A stretch of DNA of 64,000 bases from Marinomonas sp. CT5 (GTDB taxonomy: Bacteria; Pseudomonadota; Gammaproteobacteria; Pseudomonadales; Marinomonadaceae): the NCBI RefSeq assembly GCF_018336975.1, contig NZ_CP025572.1, positions 3,350,884 to 3,414,883 on the forward strand. Reading direction: 5' to 3'. Below, piece by piece: positions 1 to 9,301 of the stretch. Each line of letters opens with the position of its first letter. The stretch's first letter is position 1. Both the position numbers and the translations under genes were made by a program. A model generated the notes under the pieces. It was given only the letters and a program-made list of their open reading frames with translations, made no database searches and had not been told where the DNA came from.

Positions 1-1506
1 TGGTTTACCTTTTGCCTCACGAACATCTGGCGCTTCAACACCATGGTCAACCGAGTTTCTCACTAAGTGGACAAGTGGATCAGCAAGAGCCTCAACAAGG
101 TTTTTATCCAAATCTGTATCTTCACCACGAAGCTCTAAATTCACTTCTTTTTTCAGGTTTCGCGCTAGATCACGTACCACCCTAGGGAACTTACCGAATA
201 CTTTTTTGATCGGTTGCATTCGGGTTTTCATCACAGCATTCTGCAAATCCCCTGTAACCACATCAAGATTGGATACAGCCTTCCCCATAGACTCATCTTC
301 ACTTTGAAGACCTAAACGAACAAGGCGGTTTCTAACTAATACAAGCTCCCCTACCATGTTCATGATGTCATCCAAACGTTTGGTATCAACTCGCACTGTT
401 GCTTCTTGCGTAACAGGAGTATTAGTCGATGCTTTATCTTTTTTGGTATGACTAGCTTCAGCGTTAGCCAGCTTACTAGGTTTAGGCGTTTCTGGAGCTT
501 TCGCTTTTGCCGCGGCAATTTTAGGTTCTGCTTTAGGTGTAGCTGAGTTTGTTGCTTCCGAGCTTGTCTTTGAAGTACTAGAAGGACCACCACCCTGTGC
601 TTGAAGACTGTCCAATAGAGATTCAAATTCATCTTCTGTTATCAAGTCTGACTCTGCACCAGCGGACTGACTTTCTACTTTACTATCAGCGCTATCGGTC
701 GCTTCTTTGTCCTTGCTTGTTGGCGCTTTAGATTCACCATGAAGCTTATCAAGCAACTCTTCAAACTCATCTTCCGTTATGTCATCTGAAGCTTCAGAAT
801 CGGTTGCCCCGTCATCAATTCCAGGTGCACCAGCACCATGTAACTGATCCAGTAAAGCATCAAACTCATCTTCCGTGATTTCATCATCTGTTTTTTCTTC
901 AGAAGCGCTTTGATTTTCCACGACAGTTTCTTTATCGCTAGAATCATCACCTAAAGCATCTAAAAGAGATTCGAATTCATCATCAGAAATATCTACAGAA
1001 TCATCACCCTCAGATAAAGAATCCTGAGTAGTACCTTGCTCTTCTTTACTAGATTCTTCGACTTCTTCGGTGTCCTCAATGACTTCTTCACTAGCTCCCT
1101 GAAGCTCTTCAGCTGTGGGCGGCTTAGCATATGAAGCAAGAGCAGCAATCAACTCAGGAGAAGCTGGTTCAGGCTCACCACCAGACCGGACCGTATCAAA
1201 CATTTCATTTACAGCATCAAGAGCTTGTAAAACGATATCCATTAAATCGGAATCTATTTTACGCTGACCGTTCCTTAAAATATCAAAAACGTTTTCAGCA
1301 TAATGGCAACAATCAACTAATGCTGTTAATTGGAGAAAACCAGCCCCACCCTTTACTGTATGGAACCCACGAAAGATTGCATTAAGCAAAGGCTTATCAT
1401 CTGGATTTTGCTCTAAATCTACCAATTGTTCAGAAAGCTGCTCTAAAATTTCACCAGCTTCTACCAAAAAATCTTGTAGTATTTCTTCATCGACCTCGAA
1501 ACTCAT
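1..1506 (-). CDS. cheA: Chemotaxis histidine kinase CheA (C-terminal part beyond the window)
   Basis: CheA autophosphorylates under chemoreceptor control and passes phosphate to CheY. The gene starts at ATG 1506 and runs off the left edge after 502 codons. Visible parts are the P1 Hpt domain with phospho-accepting His49 in FHTVKGGAG, a long acidic linker (about residues 130-330), the P3 dimerisation helices (RLDDIMNMVGELVLVRNRL) and the start of the P4 ATP-binding domain, including the N-box RNSVDHG. The rest of P4 and P5 are outside. The linker carries four copies of an acidic I-[TS]-[ED]-D-E-F-[ED]-x-L-L-D-x-L motif, and I see no obvious globular P2 domain in it. It follows cheZ by 12 nt, as in Pseudomonas and Vibrio. 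Identity is certain. Confidence 0.96.
   Translation of the reverse strand, partial: MSFEVDEEILQDFLVEAGEILEQLSEQLVDLEQNPDDKPLLNAIFRGFHTVKGGAGFLQLTALVDCCHYAENVFDILRNGQRKIDSDLMDIVLQALDAVNEMFDTVRSGGEPEPASPELIAALASYAKPPTAEELQGASEEVIEDTEEVEESSKEEQGTTQDSLSEGDDSVDISDDEFESLLDALGDDSSDKETVVENQSASEEKTDDEITEDEFDALLDQLHGAGAPGIDDGATDSEASDDITEDEFEELLDKLHGESKAPTSKDKEATDSADSKVESQSAGAESDLITEDEFESLLDSLQAQGGGPSSTSKTSSEATNSATPKAEPKIAAAKAKAPETPKPSKLANAEASHTKKDKASTNTPVTQEATVRVDTKRLDDIMNMVGELVLVRNRLVRLGLQSEDESMGKAVSNLDVVTGDLQNAVMKTRMQPIKKVFGKFPRVVRDLARNLKKEVNLELRGEDTDLDKNLVEALADPLVHLVRNSVDHGVEAPDVREAKGKP
604..990 (-). repeat. Four DEFE-x-LLD linear-motif repeats in the CheA linker
   Basis: Four degenerate copies of I-[TS]-[ED]-D-E-F-[ED]-x-L-L-D-x-L begin at CheA residues about 173, 210, 243 and 289 (nt 952-990, 835-879, 736-780 and 604-642). 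Two end in LHG. The spacers are Ser, Thr, Lys and Ala rich and look unstructured. The core resembles the CheY-binding peptide at the N-terminus of FliM in this same window (LSQDEIDALLHG). The repeats are seen directly; a docking role is inferred. Confidence 0.8.
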
Positions 1507-1518
1507 CCTCAGCTCCTT

Positions 1519-2310
1519 CTAGAAACCAAGACTTGATAGCAAGTCGTCTACTTCGTCTTGACTATTCAGTACTTCAGGGTTGTTTTGTTTATTAATAGCT
1601 GGGCCATGTCCACGAGTGTCATCGTGTTCAGACTCTTTCTCTTGGTGTTCAATTCCTGAGATACTATCAACGCGTCCAGCAACAGCAACAAGATGCACAA
1701 GTTTTTCTTCTACATCTCGAATTAAATCATTCACTCTAGCGATCACTTGACCTGTAAGGTCTTGGTACCCTTGCTCTAGAAGAATTGTGTTGAGGTTTGA
1801 ATGCAAGGTGGTAGCGCTGTCATCGGCATATGCCAAGAAGACATCAATACGTTTATATAAGTCTCGAAACTCTTGTGGTGTTAAATCCCTCTGAATTAAG
1901 CGGCTCCAATCTTTTCTTAGCTCTCTTGCTTGGCTTTGAAGTTCGCTAGCAACAGGTACGCTACCATCGACCATATCCATGGTTTTATTAGCAGCGGAGT
2001 TGGTCAACTCAATAACATAGGTCAGTCGATCTGAGGCATCCGTTATTTTAGTATTACCAAGTGCTTCTTGGTTTTCATCTGCTACCAAATCAAGCGAGTC
2101 AATTTGAAAATCACGAATGGCATCATGAAGACTTCTTGTTAAATTACCAACTTCTTTATAAAAGCTATTATGTCTGGCTTCACTAAGTTCCTGTATAATT
2201 TTTATTGCTCCACTAAAGTCACCGACTTCAATGTGATTCAAAAGATCTACAGCACCATCCTTCACTAGGGTTTCAAACTCCCCTAAGTCAGATCCAAGTT
2301 TCTTTGACAT
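1519..2310 (-). CDS. cheZ: CheY-P phosphatase CheZ
   Basis: CheZ dephosphorylates CheY-P to end the chemotactic signal. The 263 aa protein is mostly helical, as expected for the long four-helix-bundle dimer. It carries the catalytic-region pattern LLEQGYQDLTGQVI (about residues 178-191) and ends in DEVDDLLSSLGF, the amphipathic CheY-binding tail of the family. ATG start at 2310. It sits 9 nt after cheY and 12 nt before cheA, so the three are co-transcribed. Identity is secure. Confidence 0.96.
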   Translation of the reverse strand: MSKKLGSDLGEFETLVKDGAVDLLNHIEVGDFSGAIKIIQELSEARHNSFYKEVGNLTRSLHDAIRDFQIDSLDLVADENQEALGNTKITDASDRLTYVIELTNSAANKTMDMVDGSVPVASELQSQARELRKDWSRLIQRDLTPQEFRDLYKRIDVFLAYADDSATTLHSNLNTILLEQGYQDLTGQVIARVNDLIRDVEEKLVHLVAVAGRVDSISGIEHQEKESEHDDTRGHGPAINKQNNPEVLNSQDEVDDLLSSLGF

Positions 2311-2319
2311 TAAAAGCCC

Positions 2320-2700
2320 CTATTTAGCAGCATCTATACGTTCAAATATTTTCTCAATTTTTTCTTTGAGAGCCACTGCAGTAAAAGGTTTTACAACATA
2401 ACCATTTACACCAGCTTGAGCTGCTGCAATAATTTGATCTCGTTTTGCTTCAGCAGTAACCATTAAAACTGGAATGCTTTTCAGTTTATCATCGGCACGA
2501 ACAGCACGTAGAAGTTCTATCCCTGTCATACCTGGCATATTCCAATCCGTCACGAGAAAATCGATTGTTCCAGCTTGCAGTATCGGCAATGCTGTTGTTC
2601 CATCATCCGCTTCAACTGTATTGGTAAATCCCAAATCCCGTAATAGGTTTTTAATGATTCGTCTCATTGTCGAGAAATCATCAACAATCAGGATCTTCAT
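2320..2700 (-). CDS. cheY: Chemotaxis response regulator CheY
   Basis: This is a single receiver domain that binds FliM when phosphorylated and switches flagellar rotation. I chose ATG 2700 (126 aa, starting MKILIVDD) over an upstream in-frame start because it matches family length and the first beta strand. Phospho-acceptor Asp52 lies in TDWNMPGM, with the acidic pair DD near residues 7-8, Thr in MVTAEA and Lys in VVKPF. It lies 54 nt after fliA, 9 nt before cheZ. Identity is certain. Confidence 0.97.
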   Translation of the reverse strand: MKILIVDDFSTMRRIIKNLLRDLGFTNTVEADDGTTALPILQAGTIDFLVTDWNMPGMTGIELLRAVRADDKLKSIPVLMVTAEAKRDQIIAAAQAGVNGYVVKPFTAVALKEKIEKIFERIDAAK

Positions 2701-2754
2701 GTTTTTATCCAATGCAACCTCCACACCCCAAAGGTATTGTTCCACAACTCATAA

Positions 2755-3492
2755 TTAATCTCGCCAATCACTTAACCGAGCTCGTAATCGCATAGCCGCT
2801 TGACTATGTATTTGACTGACTCTTGATTCACTAACACCTAAAACAGCGCCAATCTCTTTCAAGTTTAGTTCTTCATTATAATAAAGAGATAAAACTAACT
2901 TTTCTCTTTCAGGTAGATTATCAATTTCACTTGCTAATTGACTTTGGAAACCACCCTCTTCCACTAAAGAATATGGTGCATTTCCAGTTTCTGATTCAAC
3001 ACTATCTAGATTATTTGTATCAGAATCTAACATTTCTTCATAGCTAAATAACTGTGTCGACATAGATGAATGTATCATTTCATGATATTCATCCATGCTT
3101 ATATTCATATGCGATGCAACTTCCATATCAGACACTTCACGGCCCAACGTTGACTCTAATTCTTTAATTGCGTTAGCAACTGCCCGCCCATTTCGCCGAA
3201 CTGACCTTGGAGCCCAATCTGTTTTTCGCACTTCATCCATAATAGAACCACGAATACGAATTCCGGCATAAGTTTCAAAGCTCGCACCTTTGGTTGATTC
3301 AAAGCGTTTGAATGCTTCGATTAGTCCCATCATGCCAGCTTGAATTAAATCATCTACATCAACACTATCAGGCAAACGCGCCAATAGGTGGTAAGCAATT
3401 TTTTTTACCAAATACCCATATTGTTCAACTATCGCATCAATTGATGGCGTCGCTTTTTTAGAGTATGTGCTGTATCCGTTTTTGGTCTGCAT
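2755..3492 (-). CDS. fliA: Flagellar sigma factor FliA (sigma28)
   Basis: FliA directs RNA polymerase to late flagellar and chemotaxis genes. At 245 aa it has family length. Region 2 contains DSVDVDDLIQAGMMGLIEA and YAGIRIRGSIMDEVR. The region 4 helix-turn-helix carries NLKEIGAVLGVSESRVSQIHS. ATG start at 3492. In related polar flagellates flhG/fleN lies directly upstream; here only 96 nt separate it from flhF. Identity is certain. Confidence 0.97.
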   Translation of the reverse strand: MQTKNGYSTYSKKATPSIDAIVEQYGYLVKKIAYHLLARLPDSVDVDDLIQAGMMGLIEAFKRFESTKGASFETYAGIRIRGSIMDEVRKTDWAPRSVRRNGRAVANAIKELESTLGREVSDMEVASHMNISMDEYHEMIHSSMSTQLFSYEEMLDSDTNNLDSVESETGNAPYSLVEEGGFQSQLASEIDNLPEREKLVLSLYYNEELNLKEIGAVLGVSESRVSQIHSQAAMRLRARLSDWRD

Positions 3493-3588
3493 AAAATATT
3501 CTAAGCAACTTTTACTATTTAAGTTAGCTACGCAAACTAACTGTACTACATAGTTTCGCGTAACGCTTTCAGTAATAACATAATTTTA

Positions 3589-4866
3589 CTAACTACCATA
3601 CTTTAGTGACCCATAAAGTTGACTGTAGTGCTCAGCAGTATATACAGCTCTACTAATCAAGTTATGTGCCCGAGCAGGTTCGATGTCATCAGGAATTCGC
3701 TGACCGTCCGCAATATATACAACAGGTAAGCCTTCTTCAATAACTACACTAATCGCTTCACCAAGTGAAGCCGATTCATCTAATTTACTTAAAACACAAC
3801 CATCTAATTGAATTTGAGAGTAAACATCGACAACTGTTTTTAATACTTGTCTTTGACTTGTACAGGGTAAAACTAATAATTTTTTAAGGCTTGCTCGAGC
3901 TCGCTTCATCATTAGCAATTGTCTTTCAAGATTTGAATCTCGAGGATTCATACCAGCAGTATCTACTAATACCAATGAGTAGTGACTATATTTAGCTAAA
4001 ACTTCGTTTAAATCTGAATATTCATCAACCACTTCTACAGGCACATTTAAAATACGTCCGAATGTTCTTAACTGCTCATGAGCGGCAATACGATAAGTAT
4101 CAGTGGTTATTAAAACCACACCGTCAGGGCCATGCTTTAATACATGCTGCGCAGCTATTTTACCTATACTTGTTGTCTTACCAACACCAGTAGGCCCCAT
4201 AAAAGCAATACAGCCTTTAAGTTCCGAAGAACTAGAACGCACAGGGATATAGTCAGCTAAATGGGCAAGCAAGCGATTCCAATCATCCTCACGCCCCTTC
4301 AAATCAATATCATCGATTAGTCTAGAAATAACAAACTCTGATAACCCTAGCCCTTTTAACTTCTCACGAGCGCGCACTTCAACTGGGTTATCTTTAGAGT
4401 CTAATCGACTATTGTTCTTTTGATTCTGTTGCTCAAGCAGAGCTCGAACACTCTGAAGCTCAAGCTCCATATCTTTTAACTGCTGAGCACTTTCGTTATT
4501 ACGAATAGACAAAGCTTCTTCAACAGCGGGATCATCTCTATCTGTTGCTAAAGGTGGCATTTCAAACTGTGGACGGGGGCGACTTTGCGGTGTCGATAAC
4601 GGCTGAGCAGGACTTTTTTTCGCTTGTTCTATACGCTCTAGATATTCACTACTTGGATCTGCATTAGGCTCTGAGCGGGGCTTAGAAGCACGTTTTGATG
4701 TCATACTAGAAGGCAAAGATCCATCATAATCCAAAGCGGCGACAATCTCTATTTCACCAGTAGGCAGGCGCTGATTTGACAAAATGACCGCATCAGGGCC
4801 TACGGCATCGCGAACCTTCCGTATCGCTTGCCGCATGTCAGGTGCTCGAAACCGCCTAATTTGCAT
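3589..4866 (-). CDS. flhF: Flagellar placement GTPase FlhF
   Basis: FlhF is an SRP-family GTPase that fixes the polar site of flagellar assembly and helps recruit FliF. The 425 aa protein has the N-terminal basic B domain (MQIRRFRAPDMRQAIRKVRD), a low-complexity linker with a coiled stretch around residues 125-150, and an NG domain. The G1 loop is GPTGVGKTTSIGK, followed by DTYRIAAHEQL, VLVDTAGM and a late LSKLDES. It starts at ATG 4866, downstream of flhA as usual. Its usual partner FlhG is not encoded next to it. Identity is secure. Confidence 0.96.
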   Translation of the reverse strand: MQIRRFRAPDMRQAIRKVRDAVGPDAVILSNQRLPTGEIEIVAALDYDGSLPSSMTSKRASKPRSEPNADPSSEYLERIEQAKKSPAQPLSTPQSRPRPQFEMPPLATDRDDPAVEEALSIRNNESAQQLKDMELELQSVRALLEQQNQKNNSRLDSKDNPVEVRAREKLKGLGLSEFVISRLIDDIDLKGREDDWNRLLAHLADYIPVRSSSSELKGCIAFMGPTGVGKTTSIGKIAAQHVLKHGPDGVVLITTDTYRIAAHEQLRTFGRILNVPVEVVDEYSDLNEVLAKYSHYSLVLVDTAGMNPRDSNLERQLLMMKRARASLKKLLVLPCTSQRQVLKTVVDVYSQIQLDGCVLSKLDESASLGEAISVVIEEGLPVVYIADGQRIPDDIEPARAHNLISRAVYTAEHYSQLYGSLKYGS

Positions 4867-4967
4867 GAATAACGTTATCCTTCAAGTTTATTTTTCTTAC
4901 AAATCCATAGCTTACCCGAAAGATTCTAATAAATATAGACGCAATCCATCTAGTTAATAGTTAGTTT

Positions 4968-7085
4968 TTATTGACCAATAACACCAACTACTGTTATTCG
5001 CTTATGATCTGGAACTTCTTGATAAGAAAGCACCGACATATTCACCATTCCATATCGCATAAAGCGGGCCAACATAGGACGTATCGGCGCAGAAACAATT
5101 AGAATTGGCGTATTCCCCATCGCCTCCTGCTGTTCAGCAGATTGACGTAGAGAGGATTGCAGTTGCTCTGCCATTTGAGGCTCCAATATAAGCGCCTCTT
5201 CATTCTTAATACCAGATTGCTGACTCTGCTGAACCGTTTGCATCAACATTTTCTCAAGCTGCGGATCCAAAGTGAGAACTGGAATTTCCTCAACCCCGTC
5301 AGCCAGTGTTTGAATAATTAAACGCGATAATGACGTCCTCACTGCCGCGGTCAAAATCATAGGATCCTGAGTTTTCGGTTGCACTCCCATAATTGCCTCT
5401 GCAATAGTGCGCATATCTCTCAAAGGTACGCCTTCAATAAGTAAATTCTGCAACACTTTTAGTAACACGCTAAGAGGGACAGTGTTTGGAACCAACTCTT
5501 CTGCCAATTTAGGGTTGTATTGCTTCAATAAACTTAATAGCTGTTGAACTTCATCATGACCTATCAATTCATAAGCATGCTTATGCATAATCTGGTTAAT
5601 ATGCGTCGCCACAACAGTACTGACATCAACCACAGTATAACCATATGTTTGAGCCTGATCTCTCTTCTTAGGATCAATCCACACCGCATCTAAGCCAAAT
5701 GAAGGATCTTTCCCCGCAATACCATCAATAGAACCAAAAACCTGACCAGGATCAATCGCGAGATCCTTATCTGGATGCACTTCAGCCTCTGCCAGGCTAA
5801 CCCCCATAAGAGTCACTCGATAGGCATTTGGCATTAAATCCAAGTTATCTCGAATATGCACACTCGGCACCAAAAAACCAAGGTCTTGTGATAACTTTCG
5901 TCGCACCCCTTTAATTCTGGCCAATAACTCGCCACCTTGGGTTTTATCTACTAAAGGAATTAAGCGATAACCAACCTCTAAACCAAGCATATCAACCGGT
6001 GCGACATCATCCCAACTAAGATCTTTCACCTCAGCTGGCACTTGAGTATCAGATGAACTCTTGCTGGAGCTTTTACCACTTTCTTTGGCCTTTTTCTTCT
6101 TGCTGTATTCAAGAAAGTAAGCAAGACCACCTAAACAAGCAGCCAAAGACAAGAAAGAAAAATGCGGCATACCAGGGACAACACCCATGATCGTCATTAC
6201 GCCCGCCGCCACATATAAAGCCTTAGACGAGCCAAACATTTGACGAACAACTTGGGACCCCATATCCCCCGTTTCATTTACACGGGTTACCATGATTGCC
6301 GCAGCCGTGGAAAGCATTAAAGAAGGCAACTGAGCTACTAAACCATCACCGATAGTCAGCAACGAATACTTTTCTATAGCTTCGGTGAAAGAGAGACCAT
6401 GCTGAGCCATACCGATTGATAAGCCACCAATGATATTAATCCCCAGAATCAACAAACCCGCAATAGCATCCCCTTTCACGAATTTGGATGCACCATCCAT
6501 AGAGCCATAAAACTCAGCTTCTGAAGCAATTTCAGTACGGCGAGTCTTAGCCTGTTCAGAGTCAATCATTCCCGCATTCAGATCTGCATCAATGGCCATC
6601 TGCTTACCTGGCATAGCATCAAGGGTAAAACGTGCACTTACTTCAGAGATACGACCGGCCCCTTTGGTCACAACAGCAAAGTTGATAATCATCAAAATGG
6701 CAAAGACGACAAAACCTACAACGTAATTACCGCCAATTACGACTTCACCAAAGGCCTGAATCACCTTACCGGCCGCATCTCCACCCTCATGACCTTTTAA
6801 CAACACCACGCGGGTTGATGCAACATTAAGCGCCAACCGCATTAAAGTAGAAACAAGAAGTACTGTGGGGAAGACAGCAAAATCTAAAGGTCGCATGGAG
6901 TAGATAGCGACCAACAAAACGACAATAGCCAATGCAATATTAAAGGTAAAAAGTACATCCAACAGAAATGCAGGAATAGGTAAAATCATCATCGCCAAAA
7001 GCGACAGCAGTAAAATAGGGATACCTAGATTTCCACTAAATATCCCCTGAACCTGCCCTGTAATCCGGCTGCGATCAAAGTTCAC
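4968..7085 (-). CDS. flhA: Flagellar type III export gate protein FlhA
   Basis: FlhA forms the export-gate ring of the flagellar secretion system. The 705 aa protein has about eight N-terminal membrane segments (to about residue 325), the conserved cytoplasmic FHIPEP loop region (DADLNAGMIDSEQA, EAEFYGSMDGASKFVKGD), a charged linker (KKKKAKESGKSSSKSSS) and a soluble C-terminal domain that docks substrates and chaperones. The start is GTG 7085, supported by AGGGAT about 7 nt upstream; a nearby ATG is out of frame. It follows flhB by 33 nt. Identity is certain. Confidence 0.97.
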   Translation of the reverse strand: MNFDRSRITGQVQGIFSGNLGIPILLLSLLAMMILPIPAFLLDVLFTFNIALAIVVLLVAIYSMRPLDFAVFPTVLLVSTLMRLALNVASTRVVLLKGHEGGDAAGKVIQAFGEVVIGGNYVVGFVVFAILMIINFAVVTKGAGRISEVSARFTLDAMPGKQMAIDADLNAGMIDSEQAKTRRTEIASEAEFYGSMDGASKFVKGDAIAGLLILGINIIGGLSIGMAQHGLSFTEAIEKYSLLTIGDGLVAQLPSLMLSTAAAIMVTRVNETGDMGSQVVRQMFGSSKALYVAAGVMTIMGVVPGMPHFSFLSLAACLGGLAYFLEYSKKKKAKESGKSSSKSSSDTQVPAEVKDLSWDDVAPVDMLGLEVGYRLIPLVDKTQGGELLARIKGVRRKLSQDLGFLVPSVHIRDNLDLMPNAYRVTLMGVSLAEAEVHPDKDLAIDPGQVFGSIDGIAGKDPSFGLDAVWIDPKKRDQAQTYGYTVVDVSTVVATHINQIMHKHAYELIGHDEVQQLLSLLKQYNPKLAEELVPNTVPLSVLLKVLQNLLIEGVPLRDMRTIAEAIMGVQPKTQDPMILTAAVRTSLSRLIIQTLADGVEEIPVLTLDPQLEKMLMQTVQQSQQSGIKNEEALILEPQMAEQLQSSLRQSAEQQEAMGNTPILIVSAPIRPMLARFMRYGMVNMSVLSYQEVPDHKRITVVGVIGQ

Positions 7086-7118
7086 GCGGCATCCCTATTA
7101 GAAAGCTAGAAATCATAA

Positions 7119-8255
7119 TTAATTACCATCCCATTGAAACTCATCAGGAACATCCAAATTTGGCATAACTTCTGGATGTGGCGCTCCCGTCCTGGCATTT
7201 CGTAATTGGTATACATACGCCAATAATTGAGCCACAACTTTAAATAAACCTTGTGGTATTTCATCTCCAATCTCTGTGTGATGATATATTGCCCTCGTTA
7301 ATGCGGGCGATTGTATCACAGGGATATCATAGTGATTGCCAACTTCGCGAATTTTCAATGCAATAAAATCCCCACCTTTAGCCAACATAATAGGGGCTGT
7401 GCCGCCAGTTTGATCGTATTTTAAGGCCACAGAAAAATGTGTCGGGTTTGTGATAATAACATCAGCATTAGGGACATCAGACATCATACGATTCATCGCC
7501 GCCTGCCGCTGTAATTGACGAATTCGCCCCCGGACCAAAGGGTCACCTTCCTGCTGCTTAAACTCATCTTTTACTTCTTGTTTAGTCATTTTAAGCTTTT
7601 CTTTATGCGACCAAACTTGAAAAGGAACATCCACAGCCGCAATAAAAGCCAAAGCAAGCGTCACAAAGACAAAAGACCAAATAACAATATCAATACCATG
7701 AGAAATCGCCAGTTCAATGGTTTGAAAGGTCAAACCTAGCGTTTCAGGCAAAAAATGATTCAACACTAAGACAGCAATTAAACCAACAAGTGACACTTTG
7801 GCAATAGACTTAAGTAATTCCACCAACGACTGAACAGAAAACATACGTTTCAGTCCCGTCAAAGGATTCATCTTACTGAGTTTTGGGGTTAAAGGCTCCC
7901 AGGAAAAATTCAAACCGCCAAGGGCAATACTACCCACAATACCCGCAGCAGCTAAAACAGACATTAGTACAACCATAGAGTCCATCATGGTTACCACTGA
8001 CTGATAAAGATGAAAAATCATACGACTTAGGTCAAACAAGTCCTCTCTTTCAATCAAGAAATTAAAATCAAACAGAACGGCTAAATCACGAACAAGAAGT
8101 GTTCCAGTACCATAAATAGTAACCGCAGCAACTATTAGCAATAATGCAGAACTTAGGTCCTTAGACCTAGGAAGATTACCTTTATTTCGAGCATCCTGAA
8201 GTTTCTTACTACTGGCATTTTCCGTCTTTTCACTACCATCTTCATTCTCAGCCAT
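7119..8255 (-). CDS. flhB: Flagellar export substrate-specificity switch protein FlhB
   Basis: FlhB is the autocleaving gate protein that switches export from rod/hook to filament substrates under FliK control. The 378 aa protein has a short charged N-terminus (SEKTENASSKKLQDARNKG), four membrane segments and a cytoplasmic domain with the autocleavage motif N270-P-T-H273. ATG start at 8255, overlapping the 3' end of fliR by 8 nt, which suggests translational coupling. Identity is certain. Confidence 0.97.
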   Translation of the reverse strand: MAENEDGSEKTENASSKKLQDARNKGNLPRSKDLSSALLLIVAAVTIYGTGTLLVRDLAVLFDFNFLIEREDLFDLSRMIFHLYQSVVTMMDSMVVLMSVLAAAGIVGSIALGGLNFSWEPLTPKLSKMNPLTGLKRMFSVQSLVELLKSIAKVSLVGLIAVLVLNHFLPETLGLTFQTIELAISHGIDIVIWSFVFVTLALAFIAAVDVPFQVWSHKEKLKMTKQEVKDEFKQQEGDPLVRGRIRQLQRQAAMNRMMSDVPNADVIITNPTHFSVALKYDQTGGTAPIMLAKGGDFIALKIREVGNHYDIPVIQSPALTRAIYHHTEIGDEIPQGLFKVVAQLLAYVYQLRNARTGAPHPEVMPNLDVPDEFQWDGN

Positions 8256-9030
8256 TTAAATGAATCCCCCAAGTCGTTTTCATCCAATCAATAATTTCCG
8301 CAAAGAACAGCGAATAAATATTCAAAAAATCATCCAACATAATCCAGAAGAAAAACAATGAAAATAGCATTATGATAGGAAAACCAAGAGCAAAAACGTT
8401 CAACTGTGGGGAGGCTTTTGCCACCACACCAAAAGACAAATTGATCACCAATACAGCAACAGCCAACGGCAACACAATCAATAACGCCTTTTCAAACATC
8501 CAACTACCCAACAATACCAACTGCCAATAGCGCTGACTATCAAAACCACTCCCAATAGGCCAGTAGTTAAAGCTCTCCGCCAGATACTCTATCATTACCA
8601 AATGGCCATTTGTCCCCAAAAAGGCTAATGCCACCATAGATAAATAATACTGACCAAGCGTTGCTACAGAAATACCATTGGCAGGGTCATTCGACATAGC
8701 AAAACCTAGTCCAGCTTTCATGGCTGCCAATTGCCCCGCCAATGAGAACAATTGAAAAAGAATGGTAACAACAAAACCTAAAACAAAACCAACAACCAAC
8801 TGCTCTGCAATAAGAACAATATAAGCTGGAGAGATTGGATCATAACTTGGGATATTAATGACTGGCGTTACAATAACAGCAACAATAAAAGAAAATGCGA
8901 TCCGAAGACGAGCACTAACAAGACGACTACCAAACAAAGGCAATGCCATAAAGAAAGCGCCGATACGGAAAAAAGGCAATAAAAAACTGATCGTTAACTT
9001 CAATAATTCGTCGGGGTTAAGCTCTAACAT
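8248..9030 (-). CDS. fliR: Flagellar export protein FliR
   Basis: FliR is an integral membrane part of the FliP-FliQ-FliR export-gate core. At 260 aa with about six hydrophobic segments it has family length. Typical features are the N-terminal LLPFFRIGAFFMALPLFGS and a hydrophobic C-terminus ending in a short cytoplasmic tail. Its ATG (9030) overlaps the fliQ stop as TGATG, and its 3' end overlaps flhB by 8 nt. Identity is secure. Confidence 0.95.
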   Translation of the reverse strand: MLELNPDELLKLTISFLLPFFRIGAFFMALPLFGSRLVSARLRIAFSFIVAVIVTPVINIPSYDPISPAYIVLIAEQLVVGFVLGFVVTILFQLFSLAGQLAAMKAGLGFAMSNDPANGISVATLGQYYLSMVALAFLGTNGHLVMIEYLAESFNYWPIGSGFDSQRYWQLVLLGSWMFEKALLIVLPLAVAVLVINLSFGVVAKASPQLNVFALGFPIIMLFSLFFFWIMLDDFLNIYSLFFAEIIDWMKTTWGIHLNG

Positions 9031-9299
9031 CAGCCTATTATCATAGGAATATTAACAAATAAGTTGGTGGTAAAGTCCATAAGCTTAGTCAATATCCAAG
9101 GCCCAAGCTGCATGATGACCAAAATAGTTACAATAAGCCTAGGCAAAAAAGACAAAGTTTGCTCATTAATTTGAGTGGCCGCCTGAAACACACTCACAAT
9201 CAAACCGACCACTAAACTCGGCACCATCACAACACCTACGATCAAGACAATCAGATAAAAGCCCTGTCCGTATAAATCAAGCACCACTTGAGGGTTCAT
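9030..9299 (-). CDS. fliQ: Flagellar export protein FliQ
   Basis: FliQ is a small two-helix membrane subunit of the export gate. The 89 aa protein has two transmembrane hairpins separated by VFQAATQINEQTLSFLPR, the family's conserved loop. ATG at 9299, 2 nt after the fliP stop; the stop overlaps the fliR start by one base. Identity is secure from sequence and position. Confidence 0.95.
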   Translation of the reverse strand: MNPQVVLDLYGQGFYLIVLIVGVVMVPSLVVGLIVSVFQAATQINEQTLSFLPRLIVTILVIMQLGPWILTKLMDFTTNLFVNIPMIIG

Positions 9300-9301
9300 A
9301 A

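Noticed and set aside
360..1385. Open frames in other frames within the cheA linker region
   Set aside because: They are Gln/Lys/Leu-rich products of the repetitive acidic linker of cheA; the cheA frame is the only protein-like reading.
2701..2745. Longer N-terminus for cheY
   Set aside because: The first conserved strand of the receiver begins at ATG 2700, and a 15-residue extension is not expected in CheY.
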